A stretch of 64,000 nucleotides of DNA from Echinometra lucunter (Eukaryota; Echinodermata; Echinoidea; Camarodonta; Echinometridae): NCBI GenBank assembly GCA_029962745.1, contig CM057156.1, positions 28,214,731-28,278,730 of the forward strand, read 5' to 3'. The notes under the pieces were generated by a model. It made no database searches and was not told the origin of the DNA. It saw nothing but the letters and a program-made list of their open reading frames with translations. Numbering within the stretch: the first letter of the stretch is position 1; each line of letters opens with the position of its first letter. Shown piece after piece: positions 1 through 13,075 of the stretch. The translations under genes were made by a program, and so were the position numbers.

Positions 1-960
1 TATCCAGTGGAAAAGGCGCTATATATCAGCTATAATTATTGTTATCATCACTATAACGTTAATTTAGGTCACACTGGGAAGTACCATTGCGTGTGAGAAT
101 TATTATCAGGGGGTATTACATGACAATGAATAATATGAGTGAATTTAATGGATGTGACAGCTTACTGACACGATTTACAAGTGACGTAATTAGCCATATA
201 ACGGGAATCAACCTGTTACTGGGTGCGCATTGGTAGACATGATAGAGGCGTAACCGCTTGGCCTTTCAGCATATACCACACACACGAAAGATGGGATGCA
301 CAACTTTTTTGAGGAAACTAATGAGACCTGACACTATTGGCCTAAAATGTTTCACAGGAGACCTCTTCTATGAATATGGATGTATATCGTTAAACATTTC
401 CTATAGCAGTTTATCAATTGCAGATATTTTTATATTGCACAGGATTAAGACCTTTCAGGTGATGTGCATGCATGGAAACTTAAATGGAAACTGAAAAAGC
501 ACTTGATTTAAAATCCACCGTTAAAATAAATACAACAGGAAATGTAGGCTTAGCATATATAGGAAAATGGGATATTTAGTCACAGTTTGCTTAAATACTG
601 TAAAAGGGAGTATAGCAGCTGCTATAGACTTGTGAATCTTTCCATTAAAATGATCAATTATATCACAAATGAAAGTTCGGCTGGGAGAGGGGCGGGGGGA
701 GGGCTTTCTAAAATATATCAAAAGGGGTCAATCATTATGACCCTTGTATTAAAGAGATCATTCTGCCTCTCTTTTACAAAAAAAAGAAAAAAAAAAGAAG
801 AAGAATGAAAGAAAGAAAGGAATGTTCTTATACGAAAAGGGCGTGACTTGCTCGCTCGCTGTACGTAGCCATACACAGACGTAGGGCCTACTTTTCAGAT
901 GGAATCGTACATTAAAAAGCAGAATGTACCATCCATCTTGCCATTCAGAAAAAAAAGCAT

Positions 961-1026
<66 letters not shown>

Positions 1027-3319
1027 AGCTGAGTTTTTAATGTCAATGAAAATGTAAATTACCTATAGGTACAAATTATTGATGTGGATATTGTATCAGC
1101 TGGCTAACTTAAAAACCCCGTCATGCTCATGAAATAGTGCAAAATATATCTGGAAATCGTTTTTCCTTACAATTCCTTTGTTGGGTAGGCCTATGTCTCT
1201 CCAGACGTTTGGACGGCTTCCATCCCTAACAATCACGAGAATAAGTGGTAGCAGAGATGAAGATGCTTCTGCTATAGGCTTTAATGCCTTAATGTCACAC
1301 AACGTTACCAAACGGCTTAATGAAACAGCTTATATGGCGTTTAAGAATTAACAGGCTCAGAAACTTTCAATAACTTATTATTTTTAGAACTATTCAAGTT
1401 GGGATTTTTTTTCTTTAAAGAGAGGAGTAGAGAAAATTGTTGCAACTTACCAAAGAAACACGCAATAGCTAGTACAGTTTTCATTTTGACGGCTGCTATT
1501 AAAACAAAATTTCCCCAAGGAAAACGATGGCAGGAACAGAAATAAATAATCAGTACCGTGACAGAAGGTCCGTATCATTGAAAAGCATGGATGGAATGGT
1601 ATCCCGTAAATGTTTGTTCGCTTTATATATGGACCCTTTTAAGGGCTAACCCGCCGAATTAGCTAAAAAACACACACCCACTAATGGAGAAGTGCTATGA
1701 GCAGCGCACTTCTTATTTGATCGCGCACGCACCATTTCGTAGAAGATATGGTCTCATACGTTCTTGTACAAGTTAATACGAAGGTTAAGAGAAGATTTCG
1801 ATTGCGATTAATGATGATTAAAGGTCAAGCCTTGACACCACCTGACTAGTGACCACATTTCCGTTGGATACCTCTTTCATTTTGGCCTCCTTCTACCATG
1901 CTTACTCATGGTTAAAAACGAACCCTCTTAATTCATGGGCTGTATATCTGTAACTCATACGTGAAACGCTTTTAAACACTATCCATTTAACGTCTAAAGT
2001 ATGTTGTCTTTCATGATTTTTTCCCCTGTTCTAAAAATAAAAACAAACACATGCACAAACAAGCATACAAGAGAGAAAAAGCATAAACAAAGTATTGGAT
2101 AGCTTGTACCTACCCACAGTTTTGTTTTTGCGAGGGATACATTGGGTGGTATGTATCCATAGAATTTTAGTCGAAAAATAACACCGTCCGACCCGTCTCC
2201 TTTGGACATGTCAGGTTAACAATTATCAACATATTCTGTGAACCGAAATGTATTTGACATTTTATACTTCCATTTGATAATTGAAAATGAATAACATCAT
2301 CCAGAAAAAACAACAACAAACAATATTCCTTTGGATTGATAATAAGTTAAATTAAATAAAACAAAAACAAATACGTTTTCGAACAATAAAGGATACTCAC
2401 ATCAAGGCAATGAAAATCATAGGTAATACAATGGGAAACAATTACTAAAAGGGAACAATTAACTGTCTCATCGACTTGGCCAATAATCGAGGATTACTGA
2501 TGGACAGGAATTCAGCTCGCTGGGATACGAGAGCAGGTGGCCCATTATTCAAAATCGTTGAACATTCTTATCAAACACATCCCGTAGATCGTTTCACTGG
2601 CTTTTAAAAGTTTCATGGCTATTGGTTGATTGTGATTCGTTCAAGTAAAAAAAAGAATTTCATACAAATTTCATTATTCTTTGAGCCGAGTTTGAGAGGG
2701 ACATAAGGTGGGGGAGAGGGGAGAGAAAGAGAAAGAGAGAGAATTATTGTTTTATTTGTTTAAGTGGGAATATTAATGTGTTTCATTCAATTTTGGATTA
2801 TGAATTATAGCAAATCAACAGCAGATTATTGTGTTGCCGAATCATGTCGTTTCTTTCAAGATATTCATAAGTATGATTAGAGATAAACCATTTGATAATG
2901 CTCGTATTTTGTTTAAAGGTTTTTTTTTGTACAAAATAAATCATATTCAGAGTAAAGTGATATTTTTAAATAATCATGTAGGCGTATATAGGGGTAAAAA
3001 GGTAACAAGCCTGTTTGTTGGGTAAAACAGTGTTGGGTAAAATGAATGTTTGTTGGGTACATTTTCCCTCAAATTGGTTGAAAGTTACCCAGCACAGGTT
3101 AGGTTTTACCCAGTACGTGCATGATACCTTTATTTAGACCCATAGTGTTTGATAAAGTTTTACGAAACCTATTTTAGAGTACATTTTAGTGGTATTTACA
3201 GAATATTTTGAATCAGGTATTAAAGTTCTGATCATCACTGCTCTTGAGTATGTTAGTGTAACACACATAAAAACAAAGGGAGGGGGGCAAAAACAACTAC
3301 AATATTAATAATAATAATA
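1..3319. other. No gene seen
   Basis: Apart from the GA tract at 963-1023, a small GA patch near 2720 and short inverted GTTGGGTAAAA/TTTTACCC words at 3020-3110, I see nothing. Open frames are under 75 codons with no recognisable content. Confidence 0.6.
963..1023. repeat. GA dinucleotide tract
   Basis: About 30 uninterrupted GA units. Smaller GA tracts lie at 10541-10575, 15113-15170, 24845-24866, 25122-25215 and 48522-48560. Confidence 0.97.
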
Positions 3320-3535
3320 ACATTAATGAAGATAATTACACTGAGTAACATCCACCCCAAAGGGTGGATGTTTCTCAATGTGCGTACGGCACATTATTGT
3401 TGTTACCCCAACAATTCCAGGTACCCATTAATACACCTTGGTCAGGCATCAGTGAGAATTGAACCCACGACCCTTTTTGATCAAGAAGGCGTGCTCTTAC
3501 CAACTTCGTCACAATACCTCCACCCATCCCCCTAA
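3320..3535 (-). mobile_element. tRNA-derived SINE
   Basis: On the minus strand TGACGAAGTTGG (near the A-box consensus) is followed ~45 bases on by GGGTTCAATTCTC (B box), then a tail ending near the GGTGGATGT hairpin. A tRNA-like head without a full cloverleaf points to a SINE. Confidence 0.6.
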
Positions 3536-5399
3536 AAACAACAAAAACACAAACACAAACAAACAAACCTTTGAAATCGCACCAGTGCAGTGGCGTATCC
3601 AGATACGGAGAGGGCAATGGTACGAAGGAGGTTCATTCTTATGGAAGAAATACCCTTGACTGGGGGAAGGGTTATCTTCTTTCCACATTAAACCTCACTT
3701 TCAATCTCCTTTATCTCATTATTTTATCTTCTTTTCGTTAGCTCTCCCTTCATTTTCGAAAGGGATGGGAGTCGGCGGCCCCTTTGCCCCACCCCCGTAG
3801 TTAAGTTACTAACTATAGTATCATACCTCATAAATAATGTTTTTTCTTATCAGTAAGTGGGAAGTCCGGTGACCTGCTTATTAAAAACAAATGTCCGACC
3901 AATTAAAAAAATCAACTGTTGACATTGAGCTGATATTGTCAGACAGTGTCCTACCTGCTTTATACAAGTAGGTCATCTTTTTTTTTGAGGGGGGGGGGGT
4001 GGGTCACACGATCCCTTAAAATTGATTTTCCCTGTAATATTCCTCACCCTTCCCAACATTTGAAAAAAAAAAGATCGGTAAACCACAGCCTGAGATGAAT
4101 CACAGGACCTACTGCACACTGATCAAATGAATGAAAGGAATTGAATTTGGCAGGGATTACACCAAAATGCATTGGCAAATATCCCAAAAATCCTAATTTT
4201 CTGTTTCCAGATATATCGCATCGCTTTAAAATAGATTTAAAAATCACGCACAACCAGGTGTGAAAAATAATCACGAATATATTGGAGAGGCAGAGATTAA
4301 ACTCACAAGTAAAACCTACTCGAAAATAAGCGAATAAGATAATTGTAGCAAAAGCAACAAATAATAAAGGGGAAAACGAAGAAAAAAAATCGAAATGATT
4401 TTCGAGGTGGACGGGCGGGGGGGGGGGGGGGGTGGGTGTTCAAACTAAACTATTTCAACGCTACATATTCAATTATTATATTTCTACTGCACCATTACCC
4501 CTTCATTTTCTCTCAAGCAGCAACCTTCGTCATAACAAAATATTCGAGGGGGGGGGGAGTGATTAGACAGTATTACGGTTGTTTTGAAAATTAGTGTTTC
4601 ATTGATACTCACGGAATGACAGGAAATGGCTCTGCTCATGTATGACAATGTACATAAGTGGACTTCATGTCCAGCACGACTAGTGCAGTCATGTAACAAG
4701 TCGGCATGAACATGATGAATGGCGGTCCAGGCATAGGTTTGGAACTTTGGATCTAACTATGATCATCATGATCATGAGTAGTTCATTGTTTAATGGGTTG
4801 TTCCGGTTAACATAATAAGCTCTACATGACATTCACCTGTTGTCTCTCTGACGTATGATTAAAAATATAATTACAAAAATTCACATTCAAATGAGGTTAC
4901 ATGGTAACAATAACTATAATATTGTGACTACTACGAGAAAGGGATGGAGGGGGTTGCAGCCCCAGGCCCTTTTAATGTTCTGATTTTTGTGGAACCATCC
5001 CCCCCCCCCCCCATTTATTCCTATGATTCTTCTTATTTTGACAGAGAGGTGCCTGAAAATCGTCATTCGGGCAGAGGAATGCCAAAATATGCAGTTTCTT
5101 TGAATTTTCATTAGACCAGACAGGAGTATACTAGCTATGATCTATAGCTATTCTATATCTATTCGTTTTATCTGTTTTGCTTATGAGTACGCGTTCTAAC
5201 TACATGTATGATCATGAATGCTTTCAAAGAACTGTGTTAGGTAATCTGTTATGCAATAATCATCCTATTTATTATGGGATTTCAAACTTTTTTCTCCATT
5301 ACACGCCGCTACTTTAATGCATGAATATAAACACCTGGGTATGAATTCAGTATAAATTACAGAGCCAATAACTTGTTACTAGTGGCAAGTTACTTAATA

Positions 5400-5690
5400 C
5401 ATAACATTTAAAAAAGATAATGAGAATGAGAACAATCACAAAACTGATAATGATGATGACGACGATGATGATAAGAATAGTGCAATAACAACAACAACAA
5501 CAATAATGATTATCATAATAATCATAACAATGAAAATAATAATAATCATAACGATAATAATCATAATAATAATGACGACGACGAAGATAATAATAATAAA
5601 AATAAAAATAATAATAACAATGATAATTATAATAATTACAATAATAATATAATGATAATAATATAACAGAAATAATAATATTAACAGATC
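5400..5690. repeat. AAT/GAT/AAC trinucleotide-rich low-complexity tract
   Basis: Imperfect mixture of AAT, GAT, GAC and AAC repeats. A 150-codon minus-strand frame of Tyr/Ile/Val only is a by-product. A similar tract is at 51400-51600. Confidence 0.9.
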
Positions 5691-5809
5691 TTAGCGATGA
5701 ATAAAAATGGTAACTCAGTATGATAAGGATAGTGGTATCACTAAAATAATATTCATAAAAATGCAACAACAAAAAAACAACAAAAAACAAATAAAACATA
5801 TAAGTTACG

Positions 5810-6040
5810 TTTTGTAAATGTAATGTCTACATTTCTGTTTGGTACAAGACATGTATTTTTTCGTTTGTTTGTATTCGCTAATTTGTTCCTGTTTATTTCA
5901 GTTGTAATTTATGTACTTTTAATGTTATGTATTGATGTATTTTTTCTATGCCATGTAAATGTGACGAATTTCCATTTTCTTTGAATAGGGACAATAAATG
6001 AACCTTATGAACCTTATGAACTTATGAACCTTATTACATA
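5810..6040 (+). mobile_element. LINE-like 3' end with ATGAACCTT tail
   Basis: A T-rich 3'-UTR-like stretch with AATAAA at about 5993 is followed by tandem TTATGAACC units. Short tandem tails of this kind end CR1/L2-type retrotransposons. No coding part remains. Confidence 0.5.
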
Positions 6041-6315
6041 AACCATAGACAAAAGCCTGTCGAAGGTCTAGATACTGATGAAATGATAACTCTCCCTAAA
6101 GCGCCAGCCCTCCTCATGAAAATGTGCCGTTATGCTTTGTATACCGAGAATACAAAACAGAATCGCACTTCTTGCATGTCTACTTGGCTTAAAGTAGAAG
6201 AACCACCCAACTTGGTGGTCCTTTGAGACGGGTTCTACAAATCAATTTTCTTCCAAGGTGGAGACAAGATAGATAGGTAATCTCTGTATAAAAAAGTTGT
6301 ATTTTGTAGAGAGAT

Positions 6316-7061
6316 TTTTATGCCTCCGCCCACCGTAGGTGGTTGCCGGAGGCATTTTGTTTTCGGGTCGTCCGTCCGTCCGTCCCGTTTTCACGGATCA
6401 ACTTCAAACTCGGCTCATGTATGCACATGGGAGGGACAATGATCTGATTAGATTTTGGGGTCTCAAGGTCAAAGGTCAAAGGTCATAGAGGTCATTATGT
6501 TCATAGAAATGGTTCGTTCTCACGATAACTCAACAACCATTTGACGGATCAACTTCAAACTTGGCTAATGTGTGCATATGGGAGGGACAATGATCTGATG
6601 AGATTTTGGGGTCTCAAGGTGAAAAGTCAAAGGTCATAGAGGTCATTTTGTACATAGAAATGGTCCGTTCTCGCGATAACTCAACAACCATTTGGCGAAG
6701 CAGCTTCAAACTTCGCACATGCATGCATATGGGAGGGACAATGATCTGATTAGATTTTGGGGTCTCAAGGTTAAAAGTCAAAGGTCATAGAGTTCATTAT
6801 ATACATGAAAATTGCTGGTTCTTGCGATAACTTAACAACTCTGTGACGGTTCAACTTCAGACTTGGTTCATGTTTGCATAGGGAAGGTCTCATAATGGTC
6901 TCATTTGATTTGGGGGTCACGAGGTCAAAGGTCAAGGTCAAGGTCAAAGATGTTATTGTATACAAGAAAATAAAAAAATGAACATGAATGTGCCATATAT
7001 TTCCGATCTGGCAATGGCGGGGGCATAAATTTCGACCGCGCGCGGTCGAGGATTCATCTAG
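6316..7061 (+). mobile_element. Helentron/pearl-like non-autonomous element with four ~151-bp repeats
   Basis: Starts near TTTATGCCTCCGCC, whose inverted form TGGCGGGGGCATAAA is at ~7014-7028. An 18-bp palindrome (TCGACCGCGCGCGGTCGA, 7032-7049) is followed eight bases later by CTAG then T, the hairpin plus CTRR end of Helitrons. The core holds four ~151-bp units (near 6393, 6544, 6695, 6845) containing GGGAGGGACAATGATCTGAT and clustered AGGTCA words. This matches the pearl/HINE design known in bivalves and sea urchins. Confidence 0.7.
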
Positions 7062-8703
7062 TCTGTATTAGAATCATGGCAGTACAAATCGTTTTGGGGT
7101 GGATTTGATATTGCGCCCCCCAGAAAAAAATAGTGGGGGGGGGGCATGGGACAAGTCCTCAAGTCCTCCGGGATGTCCGCTTATAATGAGAATAGTAGCA
7201 TCAACGAAGCTGAAAAAAAAATCATCATGTTAAAGGACCTTCAGTACTGTCTACTTTCTTTGACTTGTGAGGATAGAGTTTATTATACATGTACATGTTA
7301 TAAAACACTCATGAATATTAAAACAAACAACCCCAAACAACAACAACAACAACAACCAAAAAGAACAGGAAGGAATAATTAATCGCATTCCGATATGTGA
7401 ATAACTCATCGGTAGGACATATTATTTTTGAAATGTGGGTCGGGGGCTGGAGCAAGAAATCTGAAAATAATAAAAAAAAAAGACCTCAACAAATTGTTGT
7501 ACGATTCTGACACGTTAACAAACAACGATTCTGCCATAGGGAGGCATACTATGCCACTCCTTTTGACATCTGTCTCATCGTTTAAAAAATGCACGCAACA
7601 AACACACTCCTCCCAACAAATCCACTCCAGCACTCCTGGCAGTTTTATTTTGAGGCAAATCAGGGGCGGCAGTCGTACCGGAAAATGGCGGCTAAACAGG
7701 GACCCTTTCGTTGTCTAGCAATCGTGATGTATGTAGGCTTTCACAATCTTTATCAAATGAGTCAAATATTTATACCGAAATAGAGTGAATATCATAACCA
7801 ACTCATTTGAGTGGAAAGCAGCGAGCAGTTTTTTTTAAAAAAACTGGAATAACCATCCCATACAAACATACTTAGAAAATAAAAAAAATAAAAATAAAAA
7901 CAAAAAAGCAGTACTTTGAAATAATATTATTTTAGTTTGGGAGCTCAAACATAAGGTAAATTTATTACCAATCGGTTTTCCATAATCCTTCTTTTCACAT
8001 GTTTCATGCAGTGATTCATAAGGTCATTAAAAACACAGTGTTATGTTCTTCATATTCATGACTTCTAAATTCAAAATAAACTCGCGTATGCAATCTAATA
8101 CACATCTAAATAAAGAAACCGTGCATTGATGATGAATGAATGCAGTTTTATTCGGATGGAGAACGTTCTCTTTTTGATTAACTTCATAATCACGTGTATA
8201 TGAAACCGTGTCAAATCTGTGAAGTGTGTCAAATCAAAGAGCTCGTCCTAGATTTTGTGAATATAGTGGCAGATTAGATTGTTTTTATGAACTCATACAT
8301 GAGACTATAATATTGCACATTTCCTCCAAAACGTTCCAAAATTGGTGTGATGCGTTGCACTTTAGAGCTCTCGAAATTATGACATTCTAAATAAATCATA
8401 CGTTTCTCAGTAATTGGAATTGGCATAGGAGATCATTTTATTATTGGATTGCATGTCAAGATGAGGGGATGAAGCGACTTTTACAGTTTCGATAATATTA
8501 TCCTATACCATAAAATTAGTGTCCTATATTGGCACTGAGGAACGTTTTATGAGTAGGGGGGGGGGGGGGGGTCCAGAGAACGGAGCTCCCTGAAGCCCTT
8601 GGGTTTTATGGTTTTATGAGCCTATGCGAGCAATTTAGATATGAAGTTACAATTTTTAAGCATTTTCTCTCTGTTTGTTTTTTATTTTTACCCGAAATCT
8701 TGG

Positions 8704-8734
<31 letters not shown>

Positions 8735-9386
8735 CTGCAGCCATGGGGAGTTTGGGGAGGTTTCCTTACGGGCAGCTCAATATGTTTTTTTTGGTGGCCG
8801 GTCGATCTGTGGTCTGAGGATCAGCTGATATTCTTTGTCATCAAGTTCATCGCACATGATCGGTCTGCGATCCGATTTTTGAAAAGCACTCTTAAGATGC
8901 AAATTCAAACATATTAAATCTTAATGATGAAAGTTCTAAATTGTCATATGAATACCAAAATCGAAATTTTGCTCATGTTTACGATTGTCTACGCAAGCTT
9001 ACGATTGTCTACGACTGGAAGCTCATTCGGCCTTTTTACTTAGATTAAAAGGCTTGCAGTCCACTAAAATTTCGATTTGGTATTCCTATCATAATTTCGG
9101 ACCTCAGTGAGGATGATTTTACTTGTTTAAAATATCATATTTAATCTGATGGCCTTCATACTTGAGTCGGCCGGTCGCGGATTCGAATCTTCCCAACCGA
9201 ATATCTGTACCAGTCCGCCCCAGCCAGGACATAACTATCAACATGATTAAAAGGCAAAACTGTCAAAGATGGTGAAGCTTTGTAACTTTTAATGTAGGGA
9301 TAATGGATATTTGCAAAATGGATAAACTATCTGAATGTAATGAGCGCCCAGCTGAGGCGGATACCAGAGCTCTACAGGAAGTTTTC
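7062..9386. other. No gene seen
   Basis: AT-rich sequence with poly-G runs (7134, 8558, 8719). A weak tRNA-like B box (GATTCGAATC) lies at 9180. No coding or element boundary is convincing. Confidence 0.55.
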
Positions 9387-9392
9387 ATCATT

Positions 9393-9451
<59 letters not shown>

Positions 9452-9457
9452 TATCAT
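9387..9457. repeat. ATC trinucleotide tract
   Basis: About 22 ATC units; gives false poly-Ser/Met frames. Confidence 0.95.
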
Positions 9458-9739
9458 TATCACCAGCATCTTGCAGACATAGAGATTTATTCTATTCTCT
9501 TTTTTTAGTATACATCTCTATCATTGCAACAATGAGCTGTTCAATACTAAAACTGGCAGCCCTAACTGCATGAACTGACTACAAACGAAATCTTTCGACT
9601 TTTTCTTCCTTGATAACAATTAACATGAAAAATTCATTCTCTGCCAAATTATAAAAGTACGTTAATTAAACTATGAAACACTATCAGAAAAATATCCAAA
9701 TTAGAACCTTTTTTTTGTGTGTCCCGTATTTATATTAAA

Positions 9740-9850
9740 CCATACAGAAATGAGGTTCTATAAAGGGTTCTTTATATTTTCAAGAACCCCAAAAGGTTCC
9801 TTGTACAACCAATAATGGTTCTAAAGACCCCTTTAGAGAACATTGGTTCT
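9740..9850 (+). repeat. Dispersed repeat, uninterrupted copy
   Basis: GGTTCTATAAAGGGTTCTTT, CCCCAAAAGGTTCCTTGTAC and TTCTAAAGACCCCTTTAGA recur at 47590-47965, where the same unit is interrupted by a fold-back element. Confidence 0.75.
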
Positions 9851-10536
9851 CCAAGTTTCTTTGAAAAACGCATACCACAATATCGACATGTTTGCCTTTC
9901 CTCCACTAGAAGACACTCCTGTGTACGGGGGAGGGGGGGGGGGGGGATTATATGGTGTAGTATCGCACTCTCAGGGGCTGCATTCTTGCTTCAGGGTGTA
10001 CTGATCTTACTCCATAGTTAGATTGTACCATTCATCGAAAGCAGAGTGTATGTTTTGTCTCGTTTTCATCATGGGGGGCTGTCATTTTAGTTTAATATTT
10101 CACTGTTGTTGATGTTTAAAAGATGGAAATCTGTGGCACCTTTCACCTACCCATAAGCGTGCTAAGAGTCCAGTAAAGAGCAGCTGTTACATAAGCAAGC
10201 TAGTACCCTTGTCTTGCACCCTTCGGATGAATCACTGGAGCATGTGGTTATCTATTTTAGAACAAAAGGTCGTGACAGAAGGAGTTCAATGTAATCCTCA
10301 TCCCAGCCTTTGTATGAAAATAATCAGAGACCCTCTACACCACAAAGATAATTGTTTCAAGTTCAAAAGAAAAACCACATTGAGTAATTTATGGAAAACA
10401 ATGGATATTGAGAGGTGAATAGAGAAGGGAAAAAGAGGGAGAGGAGGAGAAAGGAGATGCAAGTCATAATCATAATGGGGGAGAAAGAGAGGGGAAGAGA
10501 GGGAGAGAAAGTGGAAAAGAGAAAGCGTGAGAGAGT

Positions 10537-10579
<43 letters not shown>

Positions 10580-11990
10580 AGAAGAAGGGGGGGGGGAGGG
10601 ATATCATCCCGGAGGGATCAAGCTGGACCGGAGATCCTGACTATTATGCAATTGGCATGATCATGATGATAGGGGGGAAATTAAGCTCACTCGAAAGAAC
10701 AGGACACGTGGTCTGAAAATGGCATCATCAATATCAAAATTTCTTTCAAAAACAGTTCACGATTCCCTCTACCCAAATATCAAATTGATAGCCCTATAAA
10801 TAATACGTGTACATGTAACTGTACTGTACAGACGATTGAACTGATGTGTAAACATCATCTTTGATTAAAATTCTGATTCATATCTTTTAGTGAGACTGCG
10901 GATTGGGACATAAATAACGTAAAACTACTTAATGTATTAAATATTTATAGCTCTATGCATAAAAATTGTGTTTAAACACAGATGGAAAAAACAATAACTT
11001 TTGATTTTAAGCCAGGAAAATAGGACTGTTTATTTGGGGCTTGCGTTCAATTTTGAGAGCTGCGTTAAAACTCAACTGTTTATAAAAGTGTGCCAAGATT
11101 ATGTAGCCTCATACAATTTTCCAGTGCATGCTTTTAGTTATGAAGCATATACGTTTCCGTCAGGCACTGTGTGTATATCATTGTACTTCGCATGTCATTT
11201 GCATGGCTTATTACAACCTGTTACCGCATTAAGGAGAAGGGCAATTGGCTCGTTAACGAGTGAACTAATTACAGGAAATTCGTTCAATCAAGCCTGATAG
11301 ATAATTCAGTCGGAAAGCTTTAAATATCATTAAGTCTCTTTCATCGAAAAATTTGCGTAATGAATTAAGAATTATATGAATGATGAAATGAGTTATGAGT
11401 GTTGATATTGATTAAGAATTGTTGATTGATTGATTGATGAGGCGTGATGTCTAAATATATGATTATTCTGGACTTGTAGTTTTGAGTGCGTTCATTATTA
11501 CTCCACGGAACTCATTGTTGCTGTCTCTCTCTTTTTTTTTTTTTTTTACAGTTTTGTCAGAAAATAAACAATTCAACATGAAATACAAAGTATATATGTT
11601 TTACTTTGGTTTTTCCAGAAGGTAAGCAAATCATCTTGACCTATATGTCACATAACTCAACGAAACAATGACACACAAAAATAAATAAATAAAAAAGCAT
11701 TTCTTTAAAATCCTTGGAAAAACACTCATTGCTATACTCAGGCTTGACGTGCAGCTAGGATATAATTATAGAGCTAAAAATTAGACGATTCTCCTTGTAA
11801 GATACCGAATTCCTATACACCCGGTTCGAGAGAGAGGCGATTCAATTTCAAAATGCATTTGTTAAGGCCTATAATTAACCAACTGGCATGGGTTCGAACT
11901 CTCAACATTTTGATTGAGAGCGCAATTAATAGAGCATTATTACCAAGAGGTACTAAGGAAAATCGTGATACTTTCAGTTTGATATTATAC

Positions 11991-12031
<41 letters not shown>

Positions 12032-12899
12032 TACCATTTACTGAATTTGAAACTTTAAATGTATGAAATTAAACACGCACAGTAATATCTGTATACACTT
12101 TTTCATCATTCATGTAGGCGTATGGTTGAGTAAAAAAAGATAAGTTCTATTAATTTTGCTTTAAAATTTATCACACGCTCTGGTAATTAACCCTTAGACA
12201 GAATATGGTGCCCTTGGAAAGAACAGTATTCATGATATCAAGCACCTAATAAATATTATATTATTATAATTCTATATTTTTATTTCAACAAAGATAGCAA
12301 TGAACATCAATGATCGTTTGTTTGAAAAAAGAGGGGGATATAGATTAAACCTGTACACTATAACCTTTTATCAAACTGAACCCCTCAAAAAAAGTTCTGA
12401 AATTCCAGTATGAGGGATGATATATTTCTTGTTTCTGATCTATGAAAAACGAAACTGGTATCACTGAAAAGCTTGATTATTCCTCTTTACAAAGATGTGC
12501 CATTTGTAACATCGTGTAACATGGAATATACAATACTCATGAATATAGGGCAAAGTCAGAAGTGGAAAGTTGCAAAATGCAATGTGTTTTGAATAGTGAC
12601 AAAACATGCAAGTCTAGCATGAATGTCACTATTGAAAATAACCAATTTTCAACATTTCATTTTAGACGTTGTTGCATATGCAGCAGTTCAGAAGGACTGC
12701 ACATCCCATGACAGCATAATAATTACAAATGACATTCATTGTATGATGACTGATTAAGCTTTTAATGATTTCACACTCACGTATGATGATGAAACAAAAA
12801 ACGACGTATTACCCCTCAGACTTGAATTGCAGAACTTTTTGAGGGGTTTACTATAAGGTATTCATGTGTTCAGGTTTATCCAAACTGAATATTTTGTAC
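9851..12899. other. No gene seen
   Basis: Contains poly-G at 9932, a GA-rich patch 10415-10580, an AT tract and a tRNA-like GGGTTCGAACTC word at 11888. No supported exon. Confidence 0.55.
11996..12029. repeat. AT dinucleotide tract
   Basis: About 16 AT units. Confidence 0.95.
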
Positions 12900-13075
12900 G
12901 GTGGCCCTGAAGTACGCTCGACAACAGGTCATTGTGACGTGAATTTCGCGGCCAACTTTGCGCCCCAGTCGCGAAATTCGCGACCCGTGACGCGAAGTTC
13001 AGGACCCGGGATGTGAAATTCATGAAAAGATGCGAAATTCACGTCGTACATGACCGAGCGTACTTCAGGGCCACC
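12900..13075. mobile_element. 176-bp MITE with perfect 21-bp terminal inverted repeats
   Basis: GGTGGCCCTGAAGTACGCTC at 12900 is exactly inverted at 13055-13075. Inner arms (GTGAATTTCGC / GCGAAATTCAC) also pair. No coding capacity. Confidence 0.85.

Noticed and set aside
5347..5799. 150-codon minus-strand open frame rich in Tyr/Ile/Val
   Set aside because: It is entirely an AAT/GAT trinucleotide tract read in one frame; no domain and no splice context.
6321..7061. CRISPR-like array (regularly spaced repeats)
   Set aside because: Repeat units are ~151 bp, adjacent and diverged, with no unique spacers; structure and ends fit a Helentron/pearl element in an animal genome.
11001..11297. 98-codon plus-strand frame
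   Set aside because: Starts at a non-ATG codon, no recognisable motif, no splice partners found.
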